Shown here: piece after piece, positions 54,915 through 62,950 of the stretch | Layout of the letters: each line of letters opens with the position of its first letter | Position numbering within the stretch: the first letter of the stretch is position 1 | Assembly (NCBI GenBank): GCA_963765375.1 | Contig: CAVXVZ010000003.1 | Coordinates: forward strand, 620,001 to 684,000 | DNA: 64,000 nucleotides | Source: Roseiarcus sp963765375 | Lineage (GTDB): Bacteria; Pseudomonadota; Alphaproteobacteria; Rhizobiales; Beijerinckiaceae | Reading direction: 5' to 3' | Position numbers and translations under genes: made by a program | The notes under the pieces: model-generated | What the model was told of the DNA's origin: nothing | Seen by the model: only the letters and a program-made list of their open reading frames with translations | Database searches by the model: none

Positions 54915-55066
54915 GATGGCGCGCCGCCAGTCGGGTCGGCAAGCGCGCTCACCGGTCCAAGACGCGAGCTTGTCGCTCCGGATAGGGACTCCAGCGAAAC
55001 CCGTGTGGTCGAGAGGCCCCGAGGCGACCTCTCGACCGAAGAGGGCTGACGAGGAGATTCGTTCGG

Positions 55067-55999
55067 CTACTTACCCGACATGATCTTGTCGTAAAGCGCC
55101 GCGTTGTCCTTGCCGTAGAGCGTGCCGACAGTGATGTTGAATCCGGGCGGAATGCCGGCCGTCGCCATATTGGCGACTGACAGCGCCATATAGCTCGTCG
55201 CCTGCGGGTCCTGCCACTCGGCGGCGTTGACGTAACCTCCCATCACTTCGGCTGTCGTATCGCGGGAGTTGCCCCAGCCGACGACCGGAATCTCACCCGG
55301 CTTCACCCCGACCTGATCGAACACGCGCTTGATCGAGCCGGTAACAAGATCGCCGAGCCCGATGATCGCCTTGATCTTCTTGCGGTTGGCCGTGAGGTAG
55401 TCGCTCATGCGGGAAATGACGTTCGCCTGATCGAGGGTGTTGTCGGTGACTTCCCAGGTGATGTTGAGCGGCTTGAAGACGGTGGCGATCGCCTTTTCCT
55501 CTTCGACGCCATAGCTCGCGCCTGGAACCTCAACCGGCATCCAGACGAAATCGCCGCTTTTCACGAGGCCGTGGTCGACCAGATATTGCGCCCAACCTTT
55601 TCCGACAACCGCGAGATCGCCTCCAACATAGGCGTTGAAATTCACTTTCGCGTCCGGCGTGTTGAAGTTGACGACCGGAATGCCAGCGGCGCGCGCTTCC
55701 TTCACGACCTCGACGAGGCTTCCGGGATCGGGGCTGGTCGTGACGATGGCGTCGGCCTTGGCGGCGATCGCGGCCCGGATTGCTTCCTGTTGCGAGGGGA
55801 CGTCTCCGTTATGGAACGACGTCTTGACGATCTGCCCCGTGTCCTTTGCCCACGTCTCCGCGCCGGCGAGGAAATAGGTCCACACCGGATCGGCGGGCGA
55901 TCCGTGCGAGATCCAGTAGAATGTCTTGGCTTGAACCGCCGCCGGCAATGACAGCGCAATGGACGCGAGGCAAACGATCCTGGCCAAATATCTGAGCAT
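55067..55999 (-). CDS. Sugar ABC transporter periplasmic binding protein (SBP family 2)
   Basis: 310 residues from ATG 55999, with GAGGAAAG upstream and a clear signal peptide (LARIVCLASIALSLPAAVQA). The ribose-binding fold appears in FYWISHGSPADPVWTYFLAG, GDVPSQQEAIRAAIAAKADAIVTTSPDP and VVGWGNSRDT. It is probably specific for a pentose, fructose or a related cyclic compound. With the permease and ATPase genes downstream it forms a complete importer; the longer open frame to 56227 lies in the kup gene. Confidence 0.88.
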   Translation of the reverse strand: MLRYLARIVCLASIALSLPAAVQAKTFYWISHGSPADPVWTYFLAGAETWAKDTGQIVKTSFHNGDVPSQQEAIRAAIAAKADAIVTTSPDPGSLVEVVKEARAAGIPVVNFNTPDAKVNFNAYVGGDLAVVGKGWAQYLVDHGLVKSGDFVWMPVEVPGASYGVEEEKAIATVFKPLNITWEVTDNTLDQANVISRMSDYLTANRKKIKAIIGLGDLVTGSIKRVFDQVGVKPGEIPVVGWGNSRDTTAEVMGGYVNAAEWQDPQATSYMALSVANMATAGIPPGFNITVGTLYGKDNAALYDKIMSGK

Positions 56000-56115
56000 G
56001 GGCTTTCCTCCCCGTATCGCAATCGACGCCGGACTAGCTCCGGACTTGTTGATCGGGGCGACTTTTGCATGGCGGAGAAATTGAAACAAGGCGGCCTCAA
56101 TCGGGCCGGGCGAAA

Positions 56116-58050
56116 TCAAATCTCGAATTCGACGCCGATCTCCATGATCTGGGAGCCGGGAATTTTGAAGAACGCTCCGGGGCGCTGGGCGTTGTGGTGC
56201 AAGAAGGCGAACAGCGCTTCCCGCCATCGCGGCAGTCCCGGGCGCCGGCCGGACGGAATGATCGTCTCGTGTCCCGTATAGTAAATGGCGCGACTGAGAT
56301 CGAAAGGCTCGATCTTGCCGCTCGCAATCGCCTCGACAAGCCGTTCGGGGATGTTTGGCTCCTCCATGAAGCCGAAGCGCAACTCGAGACGCGTTATGCC
56401 TTCGGCGATCGGCGCGACCACGAATCGATCATGTTCCGGCGCTCGCGGCGCCTCGGTCATGTTGGCCGCGACCAGCAATACCCGTTCGTGGAGGATGCGA
56501 TTGCACCTGACGTTGCGCGAGAGCGCGAGCGGAACGCCCTTGGCCATGCGCCCGAGAACAATCGCGGTTCCAGGTAGGCGGAGCGGCGGATCGCGGCGCA
56601 GGCGTTCGATGAAATCCGACGTCCGCTCGCGAATCTCGAGCCGCACCGCGTCCATGACCTCCTCGCCTTTGCGCCACGTCAGCATGAGGAACGAGATGAC
56701 GAAGGCGATGAGCAGCGGAAACCAGCCGCCGTCGAAGAGCTTGGTCGAGGTCGAGGCGAAGAACAAGACGTCGAGGGCGAGCAGGCTTCCGTTGACCGTG
56801 TAGACGACGAAAGGGTTGTGTTTCCAGTGGAGGGCCACAAAAGTGGCCATCAGCGTCGTGATCACCATCAAGAGCGACACGGCGATGCCAAATGCGCCGG
56901 CAAGAGCGTCCGAGGAGCCGAAGCCGATGACGGCGGTCAAGGTGCCGAGGGCGAGCGCCCAGTTGACGAACGGCACGTAGATCTGGCCGATCTCGCGGCG
57001 TTCCGTATGGACGACTCTCATACGCGGCAGAAACCCGAGAGAGATCGCCTGCTGGGTCATCGAATAGGCGCCGGAGATAATCGATTGCGAGGCGATGACG
57101 GTCGCCACGGTCGCCAAAACGATGAGCGGAAAATGCGCCCATTGCGGCGCGAGGGCGTAGAAGGGGCTATCGAGGACATCAGGGGAGTTGGGCTCGGCAA
57201 GCAGCAGTCCGCCCTGGCCGAAATAATTGAGGGTCAGCGCTGGCAGGGCAACGCCAAACCAGGCGACACGGATCGGCAGCGGGCCGAAATGGCCCATGTC
57301 GGCGTAGAACGCCTCACCGCCCGTCACGGCCAGAAAAGCGCCGCCGATCACCACCAGAGCCAGCGGCCCCGCGTGCCAGAGATAGGTGACGGCGGCCAGC
57401 GGATTGAGCGCGGCGAGCACCGCGGGCGATCGCACAATTCCGATCACGCCGAGCGCGCCTGCGATGATGAACCAGACCAGCATCACCGGCCCGAATATGC
57501 CGCCTATAAAGGATGTGCCGTTCCGCTGGATGAGAAACAGAATGGCGAGGATGACGACGGTCAGCGGGACAACGGCGCGGTTGAGCTGAGGAGCATAGAT
57601 CTTGAGGCCCTCGATGGCGCTCAAGACCGAGATGGCCGGCGTAATCGTGCCGTCGCCGTAGAGCAGGGTCGCGCCGATGAGGCCGATGACGACCATCGCC
57701 GCGCGCCAGCGGTTTCGCTTGGCGCGGCGCGGGCTCACCAGCGCGAGCAGCGCCAGGATGCCGCCCTCGCCGTGGTTGTCGGCGCGCATGATGAGGATCG
57801 CGTACTTGAACGAAATGACGATGATAAGCGACCAGAAGATCAGCGACACGATGCCGAGCACAGCTTCCGGCGTGACCTGTCCGGTAGGACTGGCGGACTT
57901 GGCCGCGACGTTGAGCGTGTAGAGCGGGCTTGTGCCGATATCGCCGAACACTACGCCCATGCAGGCGAGCGCCGCCGGTCCTAACGCCCGCGCCGTTTTC
58001 TTCGGATGCGCCGCGCGCGGCGCCGCGTCGATCTTCGCGGTTGCACTCAT
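56116..58050 (-). CDS. kup: Kup-family potassium transporter
   Basis: 644 residues from ATG 58050; the frame is open back to 58188 but without a good start. Twelve membrane helices are predicted. Landmarks: GVVFGDIGTSPLYTLN, RADNHGEGGILALLAL, LLYGDGTITPAISVLSA, GGEAFYADMGHFG and NYFGQGGLLL. A soluble C-terminal domain of about 150 residues ends in QIMEIGVEFEI. It is a proton-coupled K+ uptake system. 116 bases separate it from the downstream binding-protein gene, and 100 bases from the lipase gene upstream. Confidence 0.92.
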   Translation of the reverse strand: MSATAKIDAAPRAAHPKKTARALGPAALACMGVVFGDIGTSPLYTLNVAAKSASPTGQVTPEAVLGIVSLIFWSLIIVISFKYAILIMRADNHGEGGILALLALVSPRRAKRNRWRAAMVVIGLIGATLLYGDGTITPAISVLSAIEGLKIYAPQLNRAVVPLTVVILAILFLIQRNGTSFIGGIFGPVMLVWFIIAGALGVIGIVRSPAVLAALNPLAAVTYLWHAGPLALVVIGGAFLAVTGGEAFYADMGHFGPLPIRVAWFGVALPALTLNYFGQGGLLLAEPNSPDVLDSPFYALAPQWAHFPLIVLATVATVIASQSIISGAYSMTQQAISLGFLPRMRVVHTERREIGQIYVPFVNWALALGTLTAVIGFGSSDALAGAFGIAVSLLMVITTLMATFVALHWKHNPFVVYTVNGSLLALDVLFFASTSTKLFDGGWFPLLIAFVISFLMLTWRKGEEVMDAVRLEIRERTSDFIERLRRDPPLRLPGTAIVLGRMAKGVPLALSRNVRCNRILHERVLLVAANMTEAPRAPEHDRFVVAPIAEGITRLELRFGFMEEPNIPERLVEAIASGKIEPFDLSRAIYYTGHETIIPSGRRPGLPRWREALFAFLHHNAQRPGAFFKIPGSQIMEIGVEFEI

Positions 58051-58150
58051 CGAGCGGGCCTTTGACGGGGGCCTCCAAGGCAAACGAAACGGTAGCGCAG
58101 GGCGAAGGATGCGTAAACCGCCAACGGCGGGGGAGGCGGATCGATCCCCG

Positions 58151-59161
58151 CTAGACGTGCCCGCCCTTGGCCTTCGCCGAGGCGTCAACGAGCCTCAAGA
58201 CGCCGTCACCCGTATCTCCAAGGGCCTCCGCCGCTGTTGCGAGCGCCAGCGTGAGATCGCGGTTGAGGCTGAAGGCCGGCGGTCCCACTATGCAACGCCA
58301 GGACGCGGCGTCCTGGGCGCTCGCCCGCGCTTTGGTGTCGGCATAGTCGATCATCGCGCAATAGCAGATGACGTTGTGGTCGCAGGCGAGGTCGAACCGC
58401 ACTTCGGCCTGAGCGGCCGAGGGCAAAATGACCTCGGCGCCGGATAGCGTAGAATACTGAAACCCTGGCGGCGCATTGAGCGGCACGTAGGGGACAACGT
58501 CGAGGATGTAATTCATGAGCCGGCACGTTGTCACGGTTCCTGCGTAGGCCGTGGTCCATGCGAGATCGCCCGTCCGAGGGGAGGCGAACAAGCATGCGCT
58601 CGCCCTCGCGCCCATGAGCTTTGCCACATCGAAGCTCAGATAGGTCGCGACCGCCGATCCGAGGCTGTGCCCGCAGATGGTTACAGTCGCCTCGCCCACC
58701 ACGCTCGCGATGCCGTCCGCGGCCTTTGCCCCGATCTGGACCCCGTCCAGGCCGACAAGGGTCATGGAGTCGTAAACGCTCCAGAACCCCTGCTCGACTT
58801 TTGCGCCGGGCGACGAGGGGCCGTCGCGCAGAAAGAAATCAGCATCGATGACCCACTCGGCGAAGCCATCCGTCCCGCGAATCGCGGCGGCGTAGCGAGC
58901 GGTCTCGGCCTGATTGCGCACGAGATAGCCATAAAACACCAGAGGGCCGAGTTGTAGCGCTTTCGGGTCATTGGGACCCAGACTTTTCATGTCGGGCAGG
59001 ATGGAGTCGCGGGCGATGAGATGGGCGACGATGTCCCAGCCCGCGGCGGCAACTCTTGCTCCATCGCCTGGTATGATCGACCCTGGCAAATACATCCCTT
59101 CCGCGAATGCGACGAGATAACCGAAGTCCACCGCTTCCGGATTCGTGATCGGCGTCGCCAT
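58151..59161 (-). CDS. Class 3 (fungal-type) lipase family protein
   Basis: 336 residues, no signal peptide. The nucleophile elbow GHSLGSAVATYLSFD at about 163-177 fits G-x-S-x-G. The likely acid is in NYILDVVPYVP and the His in CDHNVICYC. The pattern of AAAIRGTDGFAEWVIDADFF upstream matches lipase-3 proteins. It probably hydrolyses acyl esters in the cytoplasm; the substrate is unknown. It stands 225 bases from the outer-membrane gene, a gap in which I see nothing certain. Confidence 0.82.
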   Translation of the reverse strand: MATPITNPEAVDFGYLVAFAEGMYLPGSIIPGDGARVAAAGWDIVAHLIARDSILPDMKSLGPNDPKALQLGPLVFYGYLVRNQAETARYAAAIRGTDGFAEWVIDADFFLRDGPSSPGAKVEQGFWSVYDSMTLVGLDGVQIGAKAADGIASVVGEATVTICGHSLGSAVATYLSFDVAKLMGARASACLFASPRTGDLAWTTAYAGTVTTCRLMNYILDVVPYVPLNAPPGFQYSTLSGAEVILPSAAQAEVRFDLACDHNVICYCAMIDYADTKARASAQDAASWRCIVGPPAFSLNRDLTLALATAAEALGDTGDGVLRLVDASAKAKGGHV

Positions 59162-59386
59162 GCCTCCCTCCCTTCAAGTCCTATGGCGGCCGCGGCGCCC
59201 TGAGGGCCAGCGGACGCCCGTTATATGCTTGGGATGTCCGCGCTCGTCGACTCGAAAGCTTACGTCATTCCGAGTTCCCACTTTTGCGCGCCGTCCCGGG
59301 AAGGGCGACAAAGTTGATCTTCCCGGAGTCGAGCAGCGGGATTGCCTCCAGAGCGACGACCGCCGTCGCCCGGCGCGTCGTGTTTC

Positions 59387-60349
59387 TCACTGCAGCACGT
59401 AGCGAATTCCGACGCGAAGTTGCTGCGAGGCGTTGTTTTGCCGGAGGGTCAGGCCGGTTTGCGGGTTGATGAGCCTGGTGGTCTCGCCGCTGTTCAGGTA
59501 GCGATAGCCGATGTCGAGCGTCGTGCTCGGAGTGAGCTGGAAGCCGAACCCGGCCGATAGCGCCCAGGCGAAAGAATAGGTGGTCGAGCTGATCGACCGG
59601 CTCCAGTATTGCTGGCCGAAGGCGATGGCGGGTTGCGGAGAGATTGGCTGGCCCTGCGGGTTGACCCAGACCTGCGGAAATCCGCCGGCTGGCGCGAGGT
59701 TCGGCGCGTACACCTGACCGTCGTCCGTCTGGTACGCGTTGAAGCTTCCCGTCGTGACGTTCATGTTGAAGCCTAGGCCGCCGCCGACATAGGGGGTGAA
59801 ACCGCCGTAGGTTCCGAGATCGACATAGCCGTTGGCGAGGAAGGCGTTGTTGTACTGCTTGAGATTCGTCGCCCCGTTGCAGACGTCCGAGGCGTTGTAG
59901 AGGTTGCCCGCAGGCAGGCCGGTCGTCAGACTGTAGATTCCGGTCGTCGGGGGATAGGGGCAGACGACCGCCGTGTTGCGGGTTCCGCCCGGGCCGGTGC
60001 TGTAGTCCCAGGTCGCGTCGAAGCGCAGATAGTCGTTGAAGCGATAGCCGGCTCCAACGCCGCCGGTGAAGTTGGTGGTCGACCAGTTCGTTCCGGCCGG
60101 CGTCGTGTACGGCGCGGCGACGAGCCCGGGCGGCGGCGTCGAAATGCTCGAGAGCGAGACGGTCGGCGCCTCGTCGAAGCTGATGCCGAGATCGCCGCGG
60201 ATGTACCAGTTGGAGCCGACCTCGAACGTTGTCGGCCCCTGGCTCGCGGGCATCGTCAGCGGCGGCGCGCTGCCGAGGAGATCGGCGGCCGCGGCCGGCC
60301 AGGCAGCCACGGTCAGCCCGGCGCAAGCGAGAAACGTGAGAACCTTCAT
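59387..60349 (-). CDS. Outer-membrane beta-barrel protein
   Basis: 320 residues. The signal peptide ends near PAAAADLL (residue 22). The sequence alternates short polar loops and strands: NWYIRGDLGISFDEA, FTGGVGAGYRFNDYLRFDATWDY, FTPYVGGGLGFNMNV and TLDIGYRYLNSGET, with the last strand LRVGIRYVLQ. This is the porin-family barrel of eight or more strands common in Hyphomicrobiales (Omp25/OmpW-like). Two Cys in one loop may form a disulfide. GAGGTGG precedes the ATG. Confidence 0.85.
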   Translation of the reverse strand: MKVLTFLACAGLTVAAWPAAAADLLGSAPPLTMPASQGPTTFEVGSNWYIRGDLGISFDEAPTVSLSSISTPPPGLVAAPYTTPAGTNWSTTNFTGGVGAGYRFNDYLRFDATWDYSTGPGGTRNTAVVCPYPPTTGIYSLTTGLPAGNLYNASDVCNGATNLKQYNNAFLANGYVDLGTYGGFTPYVGGGLGFNMNVTTGSFNAYQTDDGQVYAPNLAPAGGFPQVWVNPQGQPISPQPAIAFGQQYWSRSISSTTYSFAWALSAGFGFQLTPSTTLDIGYRYLNSGETTRLINPQTGLTLRQNNASQQLRVGIRYVLQ

Positions 60350-60454
60350 CGGCCACCTCAGAATCGCCGCGCCGACGCAAGAAACGGCGACGCTTCAGGA
60401 GAATCTGGCGGCTAATACTTAATTATTGTTTAACCGTAACAAATTTTTAGCGAT

Positions 60455-60484
60455 ATAATACTTAGAGTTGCAGTCAGCGCTCAA
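60455..60484 (-). promoter_or_regulatory. Candidate promoter of the outer-membrane protein gene
   Basis: On the minus strand TTGAGC (60484-60479), an 18-base spacer and TATTAT (60460-60455, five of six matches) lie in the most AT-rich stretch of this part of the window. This predicts a leader of about 100 bases before the start codon at 60349. Confidence 0.5.
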
Positions 60485-60524
60485 TATATCGCCTCCGGCG
60501 CTCAGCAACGGCCGGCGATCCCGT

Positions 60525-60962
60525 TCACCAGCGGGCGAGCAAGAGGCCGAAGCCCGCGAGCAGGACGCCGGCAAGCTGTCGAGCCGCCAGCGGCTTGGCT
60601 TCAGTTCCCAGAAGCCCGAAGCCGTCGATCAGCGCCGATGTCGCTGCGATCACGAAAAAATAGAGGATGAACGTCTGACTGGGACCAAGCCTTGGCGCGA
60701 CGAAGGTGAGGCCGGCTAGGATAAACGCCCCCATCATTCCGCCAGCGACGGCCTTCAGTCCGTGAGCTTCGAGGAGGTCAGCTTCAGGCAGCGGCAGGCG
60801 GTAGACCACGACCGCCACAAGGACGAGCGCAAGCGCGGACACGGTCGCGGACATGGCGCCGACCCAGATCGCGCCGATCCCAGCCCTCGCCGCGGCGCCG
60901 TTGGTCATGGCCTGCAGGACCTGGAAGCAGCCGCACGCCATCGCAATGAGCCAGAATTGCAC
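60525..60962 (-). CDS. Small DMT-family transporter (DUF606/YdcZ type)
   Basis: About 145 residues from a GTG at 60962, two bases after the end of the glycosyltransferase gene. Four to five membrane helices are visible, with the family segments MACGCFQVLQAMTNGAAARAG and GGMMGAFILAGLTFVAPRLG. The members are half-size drug/metabolite transporters with unknown substrate that may work as dimers. A longer open frame to 61406 lies antisense to nothing but wholly inside the GT8 gene and is rejected. Likely co-transcribed with it. Confidence 0.75.
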   Translation of the reverse strand: MQFWLIAMACGCFQVLQAMTNGAAARAGIGAIWVGAMSATVSALALVLVAVVVYRLPLPEADLLEAHGLKAVAGGMMGAFILAGLTFVAPRLGPSQTFILYFFVIAATSALIDGFGLLGTEAKPLAARQLAGVLLAGFGLLLARW

Positions 60963-60964
60963 CT

Positions 60965-61930
60965 TCAAGTCCCCCGCAAGGTCAAAGGTCCATCGATGTA
61001 CCGGGTCCGGTCGATGAACAACGACAGGCGTTTGGCGAACTCCCGGCGCACCTGGGTGAGCGGCGGCCGGCTCCGCCGCCAAACAGGCACCGGCGGCCCC
61101 CGAGCCAGCTCCGGCCACGGCGAGCTTGAGAACCAGTCGCGGTAGTTCTCGGCGAAACGCGCCTCGCCGCGCCAGAGCTTGAGCTCCCAGGGCTTCGGCG
61201 CGTTGACGAAATGGAGCATGATCGGCTCGATTAAGCGCTCGAGGTCGAGCAGGAAGAAGTCGCCCATGAAATTGAAGCGCGGCGACAGCGGCGCAAAATC
61301 GCCCTGAAGCGTCGCGTTGAGCGCGTCCTGCTCGTTGAAGGGAAACCGCTCGGGAGCATCGCGGAGCGCCCGCGCCACCCGCTCGGCGAGCCCGCGCCGG
61401 CGCCATTCAGCGCGGTCGATCGCCATCAGGCCGGCATTGAAATAGGGGGTCTCGAGCGCAAGCCCGAGCGAGCGGCGCGTCCGCTGGAACCGCCGCGCCA
61501 GCGCGTCGCCCTTGAAGTCCATGTAAAAGATCATGTCATAGGCGGCGGCGAGCGGCCTTCCGCTCAGATCGAAGCTTTCGAGCCGCTTGAGGCCTGGGCG
61601 GACGATGAGCATGTCGGAATCGACCGAAACGATGCGCTCGAAGCGGGCCGGCAACAGCTCGTCAAGAAAGAGCCGGCGAAAGACGGCGCGGGAAAAGCGT
61701 CCGCTCGGCTTCAAATCCTTATCGAACCGGGCAAAGTCGATCGCCATGAGCTCGATGCGATCGCGCAATCGCCCCCGGAGCTTGTCGAAGCCCGGTGGCA
61801 CGTCGCTCGGCTCGCAGACGACGACGATCTCGTGACCGCCGTCCGGCTCGGCCTCGATGAGCGAGGCGATGGCGCGCATCGCCGGCGCAAAGAACGCCCG
61901 GTCCGGCGTGAAGCAATAGGCGGTTCGCAT
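60965..61930 (-). CDS. GT8-family glycosyltransferase
   Basis: 321 residues, cytoplasmic. The start YCFTPDRAFFAPAMRAIASL, the D-x-D motif in SVDSDMLIV, YFNAGLMAIDRA, FNEQDALNATL and HFVNAPKPWEL are the standard GT8 blocks (LgtC/glycogenin-like, retaining). It transfers a hexose from a nucleotide sugar, probably onto lipopolysaccharide or another surface glycan. It is the first gene of a two-gene unit with the small DMT transporter. Confidence 0.87.
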   Translation of the reverse strand: MRTAYCFTPDRAFFAPAMRAIASLIEAEPDGGHEIVVVCEPSDVPPGFDKLRGRLRDRIELMAIDFARFDKDLKPSGRFSRAVFRRLFLDELLPARFERIVSVDSDMLIVRPGLKRLESFDLSGRPLAAAYDMIFYMDFKGDALARRFQRTRRSLGLALETPYFNAGLMAIDRAEWRRRGLAERVARALRDAPERFPFNEQDALNATLQGDFAPLSPRFNFMGDFFLLDLERLIEPIMLHFVNAPKPWELKLWRGEARFAENYRDWFSSSPWPELARGPPVPVWRRSRPPLTQVRREFAKRLSLFIDRTRYIDGPLTLRGT

Positions 61931-62472
61931 GCCTTCCCCGTTCTTTCGCCCTTGGGCTCAAGGCTCATCCCGGCGCGCATTCATAGAGCGCAACCCCATT
62001 TGACGGAACCGACCCCATCGCCGCGGCGCAGCCCAAGGCAGTCCAGCGGAAAAATAGCCGCAAGCAAAGTCAAGCGGGCGAAAATAAACGCAAGCAAAGA
62101 TCCTTTCGATTGCTTTTTTTCATTTTTCGGAATTGGGACTTTTCAATGGGTTACGGCGGAAAAAATAAGAAAAAATCTATCCCCTTTCGCTTGGCCGCCG
62201 GCTCGTCCCGCCGAGCCGGAAGTCCGATCCGGCGAGAGTGACAACATATATCACGGATTCTGATTTTCGCAAAGACATTTCTGTGGTTTTCTGACATTCG
62301 GCGATCCGGGAGGGTCGTGAAGATGATGCGACGGATAGGCCCGGCCGAAAATCGACTGGCGGTTCCTGAATGGCCACGAAAGAAAAAATGCGCGGCCGGC
62401 CCAAGCGGCGGCTACACTCCGCTTGACGCGCCCGCGGCGGGGCGGGACATCCTCGGCGATGAGACGGGTCTG
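61931..62472. other. AT-rich gap with direct repeats and a T-run hairpin
   Basis: 542 bases. Two copies of AAAATA-x-x-CGCAAGCAAAG sit exactly 30 bases apart (62051-62069 and 62081-62099). The second copy continues into a weak hairpin (AAGCAA ... TTGCTT) followed by seven T at 62114-62120, which looks like a plus-strand terminator although no plus-strand gene precedes it. From 62120 to 62270 the sequence stays AT-rich (AAAAAATAAGAAAAAATC). This could be a small RNA, a long leader or a degenerate repeat. No protein gene is supported. Confidence 0.5.
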
Positions 62473-62824
62473 ATGCCGCTTCTCTTTTCGTACGGCACGC
62501 TTCAGCAGGAAAACGTGCAATTGTCGACTTTCGGCAGGACGCTGGCCGGTCGGTCGGACCAGCTGGAGCACTTCGAGGAGTTCGCTTGTGCCGATCGAAG
62601 ACGAGGACGTCATCGCCAGAAGCGGCAAGACTCATCATCCGATCGTCAGGTTCACGGGCCGGAGCAGCGACCGCATCGACGGAACCGCGTTCGAAATCAC
62701 GGACGCCGAACTTGCGGCCGCGGATGCTTACGAGGTCGCCGCGTACAAGCGGATCGACGTGGTTCTCGCCTCCGGCCTTCGCGCCTGGGTCTATGTGGAC
62801 GCACGATACGCTTCGAAGGGCTGA
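62473..62824 (+). pseudogene. Gamma-glutamylcyclotransferase-like (AIG2/GGCT fold) gene with a frameshift near 62590
   Basis: The start MPLLFSYGTLQQENVQL carries the YGTL motif that defines the AIG2/gamma-glutamylcyclotransferase fold. The frame continues to about 62587, then turns into Arg-rich sequence. In the next frame VPIEDEDVIARSGKTHHPIV and FEITDAELAAADAYEVAAY, the rest of the same fold, run to the stop at 62824. One extra base (or two missing) near 62586-62590 accounts for it. Corrected length is about 116 residues, typical of small members. The reaction of this group is uncertain. Confidence 0.75.
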
Positions 62825-62950
62825 AACTGCCGAGCGGTCGAACTTCTGGCCGAGGCGGCCGGTTCGTATTTCGACGCGAGGCGACGCTTCGATCCAGCGA
62901 GGCGGCGGCAGGCTTTGAAGGCGACAAGGCCGCCGATCTGATTTGCCGAG

